A stretch of DNA of 31,262 nucleotides from a virus. Below the pieces are notes generated by a model. The model had not been told where the DNA came from. It saw only the letters and a list, made by a program, of their open reading frames with translations, and did not search any database. A program made the position numbers and the translations under genes. This document shows, one piece after another, positions 6,369-15,616 of the stretch; position 1 is the first letter of the stretch, and each line of letters begins with the position of its first letter. The stretch is from positions 1 through 31,262 of the IMG/VR virus record IMGVR_UViG_3300046538_000288. The stretch is one strand, 5' to 3'.

Positions 6369-6808
6369 GCGCCCTCCCTTGCCGGCGGCGCCGGCAATAC
6401 CGCTATCACTTCCTGCGCCGTGGGGATGGCCCGCAGCCCGGATTTCACCTCGTCCAACATCGCGTAGCAGGCCGCCCATACCGAGGATCGCCAGGCCCGC
6501 AACGCCCGCCCTTCCGCCTGGAACTTCGGGACAGCAGGTTCTTCGGCGTAGGTGATCGCGTGAAGGATGGCCGATGCATCCGGCCTGGTCTTTTCTCCGT
6601 ATCCCCAGCTTCGCGCCACAGTATCGAGGTGCGATTGCACCAGCCCGTCATATTCCAGCACCAGGGCGTCGATCTGAGCCACACGATCCTGCTCGGTCTC
6701 CGGCACGCGCCGATACCGGCCAGGGAAATGCGTGAGCACAAAGTCCTGGTCAGCGACGATCGTTGTAAGGACGGCCCCCTGGCCGTCCAAGATTTCGTAC
6801 TTCGCCAT
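6365..6808 (-). CDS. Putative tail fibre assembly protein
   Basis: A 147-residue protein directly after the tail fibre gene. The N-terminal half (YEILDGQGAVLTTIVADQDF) is beta-rich, and the C-terminal half carries a helical region with RAWRSSVWAACYAMLDEVKSG. The pattern of an aromatic, Arg/Trp-rich helix after an A-E-A-x-A-L-x-x-W-R-x-x-V-W stretch is typical of phage proteins annotated as tail fibre assembly chaperones. The ATG at 6808 has AAGGAG upstream. The assignment rests mainly on position and this helix pattern. Confidence 0.6.
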   Translation of the reverse strand: MAKYEILDGQGAVLTTIVADQDFVLTHFPGRYRRVPETEQDRVAQIDALVLEYDGLVQSHLDTVARSWGYGEKTRPDASAILHAITYAEEPAVPKFQAEGRALRAWRSSVWAACYAMLDEVKSGLRAIPTAQEVIAVLPAPPAREGA

Positions 6809-6823
6809 TTGCTCGCTGCTCCT

Positions 6824-8812
6824 TCAAACGTATTCAATGATTGCCACGCCATCACCACCCTTGCCCGAGTAGTACACGTAGCTGATGCCAAGTGCCGCAC
6901 ACCCGCCACCACCGGCGCCCCACCCGCCATCACCGCCTTTGAATCCGCCGTTCCCTTCGGGGCCATTCCCTGCAAGCGCGCCACCGCCAGCAAGTCTTCC
7001 GCCAGCGCCCGCATTCGAGGGTTGCACGCCTTGTGGCGAAGCCGAACCGCCTCCGCCGCCACCGTCGCCTCCTGATTGCCCGTTGGACGAAGTGCTTCCC
7101 GCCCCACCGGCTCCCTTGAAGTTCAACGGCGGCAACGAGAATGTCACGGCGATGCCTGCAATCCCGGTGCTACCGCTTACTCCATAGCCACCTGGCCCTC
7201 CAGTTCCTCCGCCACCACCAGCCGCTGCGGCGTTATCGGTCCCCGCGCTGGCATCACCACCGTTACCTCCGATCCCAGCACCGGCGCTCGCCGCCTGCAC
7301 GTTGTTGGCCGTCGTATTGGTGATCCACGCCGTTCCGCCGTTGAATGGCGTCCCACCGAGCCAATTCACGGCGCCACCGCCTGACGCAATGAATGAAGTG
7401 ATTGCCCCGGTAGGACCGCAAATGCCGCCGTCACCACCGGTGTAATTCTGATCACCGCCGCTTGCCGTGCCGCCTGTCCCACCGGGCGTGTTTCCGGTCG
7501 CTGGCAAATTCTGAGTGGCGGTACGAGCGAACACGCCGCCTATGCCTCCGTTCGCGACCAGGCTCACGCCTGAGGTACTCATGGTGGAAGCATTGCCGTT
7601 ATTGCCGTTTGTGCCGCCGTCGACGGTGCGCCCGACCGATGCCCCACCTGTACCAATGATGAAAGTCAGCGCCTGACCGGCAGTGGCATTGAAGATCTTT
7701 CGCGTCAGGCCACCTGCGCCACCGCCCGTTGCCTTGCCTGAGTGCGATCCACTTTTGTAAACTGCGCCAGATGCGCCACCTCCGATCAACGTCACGCGGT
7801 GCGGACCAGCAACACGGGAATTCCAGGTCTGCGACGTCGTAACGATCGCCATGTTCGTAAACGGCGGCACAAAGGGATCGGTGACGACGGAGCGTCCATC
7901 GGCGCGCTTGTAGTAGTCGCAGATCCAGGCACCGCCACCGAGCGAGGTGACTTGCCCCGTATCGTTGACCGCTGTCGTGATGTTGGCCAGCCCGGGTAGC
8001 AGCAGGGTCGATACGTTGAACGTCAACTGCATGACGCCGGCAAACTTCAGCTTGCGACTCACCCCGGCCGGCGCAGTGCCAAACGACGAGATTGGTGCCG
8101 AACCAGTAAGGACCAGGTCATTGGAGGCAGCCGCGCCGATATCAACCGTTGCAGCCGATGGCAGCGACACCGTGCCATTCCAGTTGATCGCGCCGCTGGC
8201 CGTCCCCGCCAGCGCATTACTACCCGTGTCTCCCTTGGCGCCCTTGATTCCTGCAACGGTGATATTCCAGCTGTTGCAGGAACCGGCTCCGCCGAAGTCC
8301 GTCACAGCAAGGGTCAGGTTGGTATCAACATAGCTCTTCACCGTGCCAGCGACATAGCGCAGTGGGTTCGCCGTATCGACTGCGATCACGGGCGCATTCA
8401 AGGCAAGCTGCTTGTTAGACTGCGTCACGAACACCTTGTCGCCCGTGCCGACCACGACCGCAGACGCACTGGTAGCTGTCAACTGCGTGGTCTGGGCCAC
8501 GGCCGCAGCGGCTTGAGCGGCATCCCTTGCTGCCTGGGCCGCATCGCGTGCCGCTACCGACGAGTCGCGAGCGCCTTGGGACGCGTCGCGGGCGGCCTGG
8601 GCGTCCACCTTGGCCTGCGAAGCGACGTCCCGCGCGGCCTCGGCATTGCCCTTTGCTAGCGCCGCTGCTGCCGCATCGGCATCGACCGCCAATGCCACTG
8701 CGTTGACGGCTTGGCCCCACGGGTTGAGCGCGCCCATCCAGGTATCGGCCATTGGATCGAAGTTATCCGGATCTTCCGGCCGTGGGTGAGGTGGTAAATC
8801 TGGGATACTCAA
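6824..8812 (-). CDS. Tail fibre / receptor-binding protein with glycine-rich tip
   Basis: A 662-residue tail fibre protein. Domains in order: a short Pro-rich N-terminal attachment region; an Ala-rich coiled coil at about 40-105 (repeats of AARDAAQ type); a beta-rich shaft from about 110; a collagen-like GAKGDTG stretch near 190; a beta region to about 330; and a C-terminal part (about 340-660) extremely rich in glycine, with runs of G-G-x-G-G and G-G-G. Such glycine-rich ends occur in phage adhesins whose tip packs as polyglycine-II helices with variable loops contacting the receptor. The start is TTG at 8812 with GGAGG upstream, and it overlaps the previous stop (TTGA). It is the probable host-range determinant. 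Confidence 0.8.
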   Translation of the reverse strand: MSIPDLPPHPRPEDPDNFDPMADTWMGALNPWGQAVNAVALAVDADAAAAALAKGNAEAARDVASQAKVDAQAARDASQGARDSSVAARDAAQAARDAAQAAAAVAQTTQLTATSASAVVVGTGDKVFVTQSNKQLALNAPVIAVDTANPLRYVAGTVKSYVDTNLTLAVTDFGGAGSCNSWNITVAGIKGAKGDTGSNALAGTASGAINWNGTVSLPSAATVDIGAAASNDLVLTGSAPISSFGTAPAGVSRKLKFAGVMQLTFNVSTLLLPGLANITTAVNDTGQVTSLGGGAWICDYYKRADGRSVVTDPFVPPFTNMAIVTTSQTWNSRVAGPHRVTLIGGGASGAVYKSGSHSGKATGGGAGGLTRKIFNATAGQALTFIIGTGGASVGRTVDGGTNGNNGNASTMSTSGVSLVANGGIGGVFARTATQNLPATGNTPGGTGGTASGGDQNYTGGDGGICGPTGAITSFIASGGGAVNWLGGTPFNGGTAWITNTTANNVQAASAGAGIGGNGGDASAGTDNAAAAGGGGGTGGPGGYGVSGSTGIAGIAVTFSLPPLNFKGAGGAGSTSSNGQSGGDGGGGGGSASPQGVQPSNAGAGGRLAGGGALAGNGPEGNGGFKGGDGGWGAGGGGCAALGISYVYYSGKGGDGVAIIEYV

Positions 8813-9867
8813 ATGTCCTCCACTTCCAAATTGATGAAGCCTCGCGTGGCTTCACGTAAATTGATCGAAAACTGTTTCCACACACCCAGCAGGAACAGCG
8901 GTTCAAAGTAGCCGTCGGCGTAGTCGGTAATGCCGGCATAGATCGCCGGCACAGCGTTGAGCGCTTCCCGAGCCGCGAGCACGGTATCGGTTCGCGTCCT
9001 GGAGAACTCAATGACCATCTTTGCCTTCGGGATCGTGCGCTTCGGGTACAGCGTGGCATCGCCCCATTCGTTGCGGTCGATGATCGAGAAGTTCAGCTGA
9101 TCCGATTCCGGGTCATACTCAACGTCGCCCAGGTAAATACTGGTTCCGATGACGCACGCCCCGCATGCCCGCCGACCAGCACCAGGACGCGAGATCGTGA
9201 TCGTGATCTCCGCGTTGCGGTATGGCGGCAGGTCCGTGAGCAGGAGGTTGCGCACCTGGCGAAACGGTCCGTACATGAAGTCGTAAAGACCATGGCTTCG
9301 CCGGCGGATCATCTGCTTCGTCACCGCGTACACCTGGTTGCCGCCGACCTTCATCACGACCTTGACCGTGGCGCCCTCGATGCGCTTCAACGCGACCGAA
9401 TTCACGCGGCTCACGGGACGCAGCACGACCACGATGTCCGACTCCGAGACGGTCTTTCCGTTGCGCAGGTAGTGGAACATCGCATGCCGATTGGTCGGAC
9501 CGAGCGGCAACCATTTGGTCTTGTCCGACAGCGGCTGTCCGGTGTTGCCTGCTACCTGCGACTCGTAGCGCGTGTGCGTGGCCGGATCGATGACAATGGC
9601 ATCAAGCCCGTAGTTGGCCCCCGCGTTATAAGCGGTGTAGGCTTCCCCTACCTTCTTCCACCATGCAGGATTGAGGGCCGGATCTTTCCCGATGTTCCCC
9701 GCCTGCAGGGATTCATAGACCGCCAGAAGTGTGCCGACCGCACCCACCGCGGCTTGCGCCCCGGCGGCGTATGTAGCGCCGGCAGCGTATGCCGCCGGCG
9801 CCACCTCCACCACTGTGCTACTGCTCAGCACGGCATCAGTGATTGCCATGGGAGGTATGACCAGCAT
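8809..9867 (-). CDS. Tail-tip protein with a carbohydrate-binding-like module
   Basis: A 352-residue protein, the only gene between the tape measure and the fibre. Residues about 20-125 look like a chitin-binding-type or CBM5/12-like module (ALNPAWWKKVGEAYTAYNAG, TRYESQVAGNTGQPLSD, TKWLPLG). Residues 130-350 are beta-rich (NRHAMFHYLRNGKTVSESD, TISRPGAGRRACGACVIGTS) and could be the distal tail or baseplate-hub fold. The ATG at 9867 has GGAGG upstream and overlaps the tape measure stop as ATGA. By position it would cap the tail tube and hold the fibre. The usual lambda-like M/L/K/I/J set is absent. Confidence 0.65.
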   Translation of the reverse strand: MLVIPPMAITDAVLSSSTVVEVAPAAYAAGATYAAGAQAAVGAVGTLLAVYESLQAGNIGKDPALNPAWWKKVGEAYTAYNAGANYGLDAIVIDPATHTRYESQVAGNTGQPLSDKTKWLPLGPTNRHAMFHYLRNGKTVSESDIVVVLRPVSRVNSVALKRIEGATVKVVMKVGGNQVYAVTKQMIRRRSHGLYDFMYGPFRQVRNLLLTDLPPYRNAEITITISRPGAGRRACGACVIGTSIYLGDVEYDPESDQLNFSIIDRNEWGDATLYPKRTIPKAKMVIEFSRTRTDTVLAAREALNAVPAIYAGITDYADGYFEPLFLLGVWKQFSINLREATRGFINLEVEDI

Positions 9868-12800
9868 CAGACCTCCGCCGCCAATGTGATCATGCCCGTA
9901 CCCTCCTGCGTCACCCGACGCAGCAGTGAGAGCATGTCGCGCGTGCTCTTCGCCGTCGTATCGCCAGCCTTCTCCATTCCTTGAATCGTGCTCTTCAAGT
10001 TTGTAACCTCCTTACTGAGCTGTTCCACCGCCACGGCCAGTTCGCCGTCATCGCCCTGCAGGAGCTTTCGGGTCTGACTGGCGCTGTAGATTCGGGAAGG
10101 ACCGGTAGCCTCGATCTCGGGGCCATCTTCGCCCACGAGACGGAAGCCTCCCATGTGATCTCCGCCCAGCGCGTAGCCGTGGATGCGCTTGTACTCTTCG
10201 CTGTTGACGAAGTCCTTGGCGATCGAGTCCAGGGTCACGCCGTTGTTGTAAGCATCGAGCCAGAACTTCAAGCCCTCCTGATCACTCTTCCGGCCAAGCA
10301 GTTCCTGGTACAGCTTCTCGATGCGATCAGTCGGCGTGGAAGGGGCACTGCTAACAGGGGGCACTTCCGGTTTCGCGGCCTTGAGCGCCTCGATCGCCTT
10401 GGCGAACTCGCGCACGGCCTCGCCCAGGTTCAGCACCGAGTTGTCGATGCCCTGCAGCTCGTCCAGCTGAAGCTGCGCCTGCAGAAGGATGTCGTCCTGC
10501 TTCTTCATTGCTTCCGTATGCCGCAGTTGCAGCGCCTTCAACTGCTCGTCGCCGGACTGCTGAATTGTCCTGGTCGCATCCTTCACCGCGTCCACCGCTG
10601 CCTGGGCCTTGTCAACCTGGGTACCGGCACGATCGCGCAGCGCACTGATCATGTTGCCGGTGCGGACCTGGTCGCGCGCGTATTCCTCGAAGGAGCCGTA
10701 CAGCTTGGCGCTCGGCTTCGAGAGTTCCGACAACGCGTCGCCCAGGCCGGCCACGGATTGGAGTCCGCCACCGGCGCTGGAGCTTGCCAGTGCTGTTACC
10801 AGGACCGCCTTAGCAGCGGCGCGACGTTCGACGGAGATGGCATCCGCTTCGAGCTTCGTCGCCTGCACGGCGTTCTCAAGCGTCTGGAACACGCTCTTGA
10901 TTGCCGCGAGCTCGTTGTTCGCCGCCTCCATCCGGGCTTGCGCCGCCTCGACCCGAGCCTGAGTCTCAGCACGGATGTTTTCGACGTCCTGGTTGTACTG
11001 ATTGGTCAGCCGCTCCTTCTCGGCCGCCACCGCTCGGCTGATGCCTCCCAGGGCGGCGTTGGCGCTTTCCTCCAACGCCGCTATCGTCAGTGCATGGGCC
11101 TGCAGCGCTTGGATCTGATCGAACAATGCGCGGTTGCTCTCGTCCAGTGCAGCACGCTGCTTGGCAAGCAGCTGGGCAGACGACATCGTCAGCTGGTCCA
11201 GCTGGTCTTGCAGCCCGGCGCGTTCGCCGGCCACACGCGCTTGCTCCCCCAGCGCCTGCACCTGGTCGAACAGCGCACGGTTGCTCTCATCGAGAGCGTT
11301 CCGCTGCTTGGTGAGCAGTTCTGTGGACGACATGGTCAGCTGATCAAGCTGGTCTTGCAGCGATGCCCTTTCGGCCGCAATGTCCTGTGCGCTGCGCGAA
11401 ACAGCCTTTGTCGCCTCATGTGTCTTGGCAAACGCTTCCGCCAGATCCAGCAGGGCCGCGTACTGCTTGGCCCCAGCTTCGGTCGCCAGAGCCCCTGAAT
11501 TGGCCAAGTCCAGCACCACCTTCTTGTACTGGTCCGCCGTGGTCACATGAGACAGCCCTAGCGCCGCCATCTGGTCCGACACGTATTTCTGCACCGGCGC
11601 GAGCCTTTCGGCCTCCGTCAGGAAGTTCTCGGCGAATGCGTTGGACTTCTCCCCAAGCTCCTTGATGCCACCCGTGAGGGACAGCAGGCGCTCGCGCGCC
11701 GCGATGCTTTCCATGCCGGTCGCGCCGAACGTCGCACCGATCGACGCCATGATGGAGTCGAGGTTGGCGTAGTTCGATGCGATTCGCGTCAGCGTCTCGA
11801 AGTACCCTTCCCCGACCTCCTGGAATTGCTCTAGGCCGCCAATGCCGAACCGCGCCATGTCGTCACCGAGCTTGCCGAACACCGCCTCCAGTTGCTTCTG
11901 GATGTCCTCCCCCTTCAGGTCTTTCAGCGAGATCTTGCCGATGTCCACCACGAACGAGTTCAGCCGTTCGCTGAAAGCATCCCCGCTGACGCCCAGGAGC
12001 TTGCCAGCCTCCTGGATGCTGCCCCCCAGCCCGGCGATGATCTTGGTGAACTGCGCATTTGCTTCGGCATCCAGAGTGACCGACGTCGTGCTTGTCTTGT
12101 CACTCCTGAACCAGCCGCCATCCTTCTTGATGTCGGTGTACTGCTTGGCCTTGATGCCGCCGGCCAGCACAGTACCCAGCGACGCACGATCCGCCGTGAG
12201 ACCCGTGTCCAGCGTGGTCACCTTGCCGCCCAGGATGGAGCCGAGAACCTTGCCCGTCATCTTTCCGACGAAGCCCCCAGTGAGCTTGTCGAGCGTCAGG
12301 CCGAGAATTCCGCCCGTGAGGGCGACGCCCAGTGTCGAGCGCCCAAACTCCTCCGTGCCTCCCTTGCGGTCGGGCGCCACTTCGCCAGTCAACGCGCCAC
12401 TGCGAACCAGCAGGTTACCCAGTCCAGAAATCGAGCTTTCGATATTGCGCAGCGCATCGAGCATGCCTGCGGTGTAGCTCAGCTCGATGTCCGAGTTTGC
12501 CGCCACCAGCTCCAGTGCGTTCGCGATCGACTCCGACTTTGCCTTGCTATCGCCCAGGACCGAGCCTGTGCCGGCTGCCGCCTGACGCTCTTTCGCGACG
12601 TTGCCGCCGCCTCCGCCACCAACGCCGCCGATGGCAACACCCAGGCCGGCGACGATCGCCGCCATGGCGGCCATGCGGCCGAAGGCGGTATAGGGGTCAC
12701 CCGTGCCCTGCGTCAGCACAGCCGAAATACCCTTTGGAACCAGCTCCGCCAGGGTCATCGCCAGCTCGGCCGCGTGGAACACCTTCGAGACCGCCATCAG

Positions 12801-14846
12801 GGCCTGATAGCCTTTGCTCTGCTCGCCAAAGAAGCCCGCTGCAGCACTTGCCATATCGCCATACCCAGACAGGCGGCTCCTGGTCTCCATGTCACTCAGG
12901 GATGCAAGGTCCTCCATGTACTGCTTTTCGGTGACCAGGCCATTGAGATAGGCGTTGGCAGCATTGCCTCGCTGCTTGGAAATCTCTGCTTGGCGTTGGC
13001 TGAAGTCCTCCAGAACGCCCGTCAATTTCACCGCCGCGCTGCCTGCGGAGCCGAAGGCAGCGCGCAACGCATCACCGAAACCTTTCGCCTTGGCAGGGTC
13101 CAGGAAAGCATTGAGTTCGTCCAGCCCCTTCTTAGCAGCCTGCAACTCCTCCACGCGAACTGCTGCGGCGCCGCTGCGCCGCTTCGCATCGATGAGCTTT
13201 TCGAGCGCCTGGATCTCTTCCCAGGTCAGGCCCAGGTCCGAGCGCTGCGCAAGCTGCGACTCCAACCGCGCCAGAGCAGCAGCTTCTGTCTCCGCTGCCG
13301 TCCTGCCAATCGATTCGGCCAGCGTCTCGTTGCGCTCCGCTTCACTGATCGTGTCCTGCACTGCCTTGCGGCTATCGTCAGCGAGCTGTTTGTTCAGGGC
13401 GGCCAGATTCTCGCGGCCGGCGATGATGCGCTGATCTGCATCCAGCTGCGCGAGCCCTGCCGCGAGTTTGTCGAACTCCGCATCGGTGAGCTTGACAGTG
13501 CCTTCCGCGCGCCCCCGCATGATTCCGGCCAGCTCCTTCTCCGATGCGGTCAAGGCGCGGCCAACAACAAGCTCGCGTTCGGCCAACGCCAGGCGTTGCT
13601 GAAGCGCCTTGTTCAGCGCCTCGTAATCACTTTTGGAATCCGACTTCGAACCATACGTCAGTCCACTCTTTTGCTGGCCCGTCGCTGTTGCCGGGTCACT
13701 GGCCGGCGCTGCCTTCCGTTCGGCAATGCGGCGTAGCGTGGCTTGCTCCAGTTCGTTCGCCGGCTTGTTCCAGAGATCGTCCCACTGCTTGTTCGCGGCT
13801 TCCAGCACGTCGTTGCGCTCCTTCAGCGCCTTGCGCAGATCGGCAACAGGATCGCCTCCCTGCGCCAGCTTCCGCGCGGCGTTGATCGGGTTCGCGTTCG
13901 CCATGACCTCAAGCGCCAGGCCGATGTCGGCGCCGACGACCTTGAAGCTGCCCCCGACAGCGGAGAGCAACCTCGGGATCAGCTGCGCCACGTCGACCAC
14001 ACGCGCCAAGCCAACCGCTAGGTCGTCGGCCCAATCGGTTACCTTGCTGTCTGCCAGGCCGTTTGCCTCCCCTGCCGTGTCGCTGAACGCCTCCAGGAGG
14101 TCATTCATCGCCGGCAGCGCCCCGGAGACGACTTGCGCAACCAGGACTTCGAACTTGGCGCGCGTCATACCGAGCTGATCCTGGAACTGCGCTGCGTTGG
14201 CCGCCGCCTCGGCGCTCACACCCTGGAACTTGTCCACCGACTCCGCGACGTCGTTCATGTATGGCAGCAGATCGGCGCCAGACTTGCCGAGCAAGTCCGT
14301 TACCAGGGCAGCTTTCGCCGCCCCATCCTTATAGGTTGCGAGACGTTTCGCCGCCTCCATGAAGACCTCGGACGGATCGCGCAGCTTGCCGGCGGAGTCC
14401 TTTGCCGAAACGCCCAATGCGCGCAGCGCCTTGTTCGTCTTGTTCGTATCGTCATCGACCGCCGCCATGCCCTTGGAAAGCTTAGACAGGGCGCTATCGA
14501 CATTGCCGAAGTCATGGCCAAACGCGCCGGCGACCTGCTGCAGGCGCGACAGGTTCTCGACCGAGGAACCAGTCTTCTGAGTCAAGTCGTCCAGCTGCGC
14601 CATGCTATCGATAGCGCGATTGAGCGAATCGACCGCGGCGCCCACCGTGACAATCGCGGCTACCGCCCCCACCGCCTTCGTCACCATGCCGTTCATGAAG
14701 TCGTTGCCGGCCTTGGCCGCCATGTCGAAATGACGTTGCGCCCGCTGTGCGAACTTCAGGGATTCTTGATCGGACTTGTCCAGCCCTTTCGTGTACTCGG
14801 CATATTCCAGCGCGAGCTTGACTACCAGCGATCCAAGTGCTGACAT
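9867..14846 (-). CDS. Tail tape measure protein with C-terminal DUF4214 domain
   Basis: A 1659-residue tape measure protein that sets tail length and is ejected during infection. The N-terminal ~200 residues carry the typical tape measure opening (LALEYAEYTKGLDKSDQES, AVGAVAAIVTVGAAVDSLNR). Long helical, Ala/Gln/Lys-rich coiled-coil regions follow, with a hydrophobic glycine-rich segment around 735-755 (MAAIVAGLGVAIGGVGGGGG). A 49-residue tandem duplication lies at nucleotides 11076-11369. Residues about 1505-1555 (DRIEKLYQELLGRKSDQEG, FWLDAYNNG, DFVNSEEYK) match DUF4214, and the common tape measure tail motif GGFRLVGEDGPE follows. The start is ATG at 14846. Large open frames on the opposite strand here are codon-bias shadows. 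Confidence 0.93.
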   Translation of the reverse strand: MSALGSLVVKLALEYAEYTKGLDKSDQESLKFAQRAQRHFDMAAKAGNDFMNGMVTKAVGAVAAIVTVGAAVDSLNRAIDSMAQLDDLTQKTGSSVENLSRLQQVAGAFGHDFGNVDSALSKLSKGMAAVDDDTNKTNKALRALGVSAKDSAGKLRDPSEVFMEAAKRLATYKDGAAKAALVTDLLGKSGADLLPYMNDVAESVDKFQGVSAEAAANAAQFQDQLGMTRAKFEVLVAQVVSGALPAMNDLLEAFSDTAGEANGLADSKVTDWADDLAVGLARVVDVAQLIPRLLSAVGGSFKVVGADIGLALEVMANANPINAARKLAQGGDPVADLRKALKERNDVLEAANKQWDDLWNKPANELEQATLRRIAERKAAPASDPATATGQQKSGLTYGSKSDSKSDYEALNKALQQRLALAERELVVGRALTASEKELAGIMRGRAEGTVKLTDAEFDKLAAGLAQLDADQRIIAGRENLAALNKQLADDSRKAVQDTISEAERNETLAESIGRTAAETEAAALARLESQLAQRSDLGLTWEEIQALEKLIDAKRRSGAAAVRVEELQAAKKGLDELNAFLDPAKAKGFGDALRAAFGSAGSAAVKLTGVLEDFSQRQAEISKQRGNAANAYLNGLVTEKQYMEDLASLSDMETRSRLSGYGDMASAAAGFFGEQSKGYQALMAVSKVFHAAELAMTLAELVPKGISAVLTQGTGDPYTAFGRMAAMAAIVAGLGVAIGGVGGGGGGNVAKERQAAAGTGSVLGDSKAKSESIANALELVAANSDIELSYTAGMLDALRNIESSISGLGNLLVRSGALTGEVAPDRKGGTEEFGRSTLGVALTGGILGLTLDKLTGGFVGKMTGKVLGSILGGKVTTLDTGLTADRASLGTVLAGGIKAKQYTDIKKDGGWFRSDKTSTTSVTLDAEANAQFTKIIAGLGGSIQEAGKLLGVSGDAFSERLNSFVVDIGKISLKDLKGEDIQKQLEAVFGKLGDDMARFGIGGLEQFQEVGEGYFETLTRIASNYANLDSIMASIGATFGATGMESIAARERLLSLTGGIKELGEKSNAFAENFLTEAERLAPVQKYVSDQMAALGLSHVTTADQYKKVVLDLANSGALATEAGAKQYAALLDLAEAFAKTHEATKAVSRSAQDIAAERASLQDQLDQLTMSSTELLTKQRNALDESNRALFDQVQALGEQARVAGERAGLQDQLDQLTMSSAQLLAKQRAALDESNRALFDQIQALQAHALTIAALEESANAALGGISRAVAAEKERLTNQYNQDVENIRAETQARVEAAQARMEAANNELAAIKSVFQTLENAVQATKLEADAISVERRAAAKAVLVTALASSSAGGGLQSVAGLGDALSELSKPSAKLYGSFEEYARDQVRTGNMISALRDRAGTQVDKAQAAVDAVKDATRTIQQSGDEQLKALQLRHTEAMKKQDDILLQAQLQLDELQGIDNSVLNLGEAVREFAKAIEALKAAKPEVPPVSSAPSTPTDRIEKLYQELLGRKSDQEGLKFWLDAYNNGVTLDSIAKDFVNSEEYKRIHGYALGGDHMGGFRLVGEDGPEIEATGPSRIYSASQTRKLLQGDDGELAVAVEQLSKEVTNLKSTIQGMEKAGDTTAKSTRDMLSLLRRVTQEGTGMITLAAEV
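11076..11369 (-). repeat. 147-bp tandem duplication inside the tape measure gene
   Basis: Two adjacent 147-bp units (11223-11369 and 11076-11222) encode 49-residue repeats beginning RASLQDQLDQLTMSS and RAGLQDQLDQLTMSS and sharing LDESNRALFDQ. The period is a multiple of 3 and of 7 residues, so it lengthens a coiled coil without breaking register. Confidence 0.9.
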
Positions 14847-14894
14847 GCATCACCTACCGTATTCTTCCGCCGGAGCGGATTAGTCTTGAACGAT

Positions 14895-15598
14895 CTATGA
14901 CCGCTCGTTGAGGAGCGGCAGTGCGGCGCGCTCCATGACGCGCAATGCCTGGAAAACCTCGCGCCAACCCTCAGCCGGTACTTCCTCGAAGCGCAGAACA
15001 ACCTCGACGGCGCCATAGTTAAGGCCCACATGCAGTACATCGGCGGCGCCGGCTAGCAGATTCCATTGGGTGGAAAGCGAGCAGAACACGCGCACCGCAT
15101 CCCAGTTCTCTTCGAACACCAGGAAGTCCACCGCGTCCGGCACGCTGGCGGCGGCCTTCGCCATGGCGATCACCTCGGCCGGAGCATTGAGCGCCTGGAG
15201 CTGCTCCACCACGTCGGCATTGAGCTGGCGAACGGGCGGCCGCTCACCAGCCCAGTACCGGGCCGCCTCGATCAGTTTTTTTCCTTCGCCTTGTGGAAGG
15301 AGGCCCAGAACGCCTCGGACATTGCGAAAAGCGCGTGCGGGATCGCCAGCAGGGCTTCCAAGGTCGCCGAGTTGAACGGCACCTCGGCGCTGTTTTCATC
15401 GAGCAGGCCGGAGAAGCCCACGGTCACCTGGCGCAGGACGTCGATCTGTTTGACGTGGCGCAGCTCTTCGAACTCGGCCATGTCAACACGCTTGAATTCC
15501 ACGGTGAATTCGGATTTATCGACCTTGCCGTTAACGTTCGGGGTTTCAACAACGACCTTGGTGCGGTATGTAGGGGACAGGGAGATTTTGAATGCCAT
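14895..15598 (-). CDS. Tail assembly chaperone frameshift product (GT-like, DUF1799 C-terminal part)
   Basis: The predicted -1 frameshift fusion of the 15272-15598 gene with the downstream frame, about 234 residues. The C-terminal frame, open from the slip site, reads LIEAARYWAGERPPVRQLNA, then VVEQLQALNAPAEVIAMAK, FLVFEENWDAVRVFCSLSTQ and LRVMERAALPLLNERS before TAG at 14895. The ENWDAV-x-x-F-x-x-L-S-T-Q-W region is characteristic of DUF1799 phage tail proteins. The C-terminal part could be started alone only at a GTG (15212) that has no good ribosome binding site, which supports synthesis by frameshifting. As with lambda gpGT, the fusion would bind the tape measure protein and recruit tail tube subunits. 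Confidence 0.82.
15235..15281 (-). other. Programmed -1 ribosomal frameshift site
   Basis: On the - strand the canonical slippery heptamer A AAA AAC (15275-15281) lies in the correct zero-frame phase (GAA AAA AAC) and abuts the TGA stop. Seven bases downstream begins a perfect 7-bp stem, GGCGGCC (15261-15267) with GGCCGCC (15235-15241), around a 19-nt loop; the spacing is typical for a stimulatory structure. The -1 frame continues open to 14895. Confidence 0.88.
15272..15598 (-). CDS. Tail assembly chaperone (G-like)
   Basis: A 108-residue protein between the tail tube and tape measure genes, where the tail assembly chaperone lies in siphoviruses. It begins MAFKISLSPTYRTKVVVETP, with beta strands and then helices (DMAEFEELRHVKQIDVLRQV, EALLAIPHALFAMSEAFWAS), and ends HKAKEKN at TGA 15272-15274. 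It ends on the slippery sequence, so a minority of ribosomes should continue into the -1 frame. The ATG at 15598 follows a short spacer with AAGGAAATAG. Its large excess over the fusion product is expected from the family. Confidence 0.82.
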   Translation of the reverse strand: MAFKISLSPTYRTKVVVETPNVNGKVDKSEFTVEFKRVDMAEFEELRHVKQIDVLRQVTVGFSGLLDENSAEVPFNSATLEALLAIPHALFAMSEAFWASFHKAKEKN

Positions 15599-15616
15599 GG
15601 TGCTATTTCCTTAAAT

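Noticed and set aside
9981-11498. A 505-codon open frame on the + strand opposite the tape measure gene
   Set aside because: High-GC third-position bias makes long antisense frames; the product has no recognisable domain, and the - strand tape measure protein is clearly real.
11892-13736. A 614-codon open frame on the + strand opposite the tape measure gene
   Set aside because: Same cause: codon-bias shadow with Arg/Gln/Leu-rich, featureless content and no ribosome binding site.
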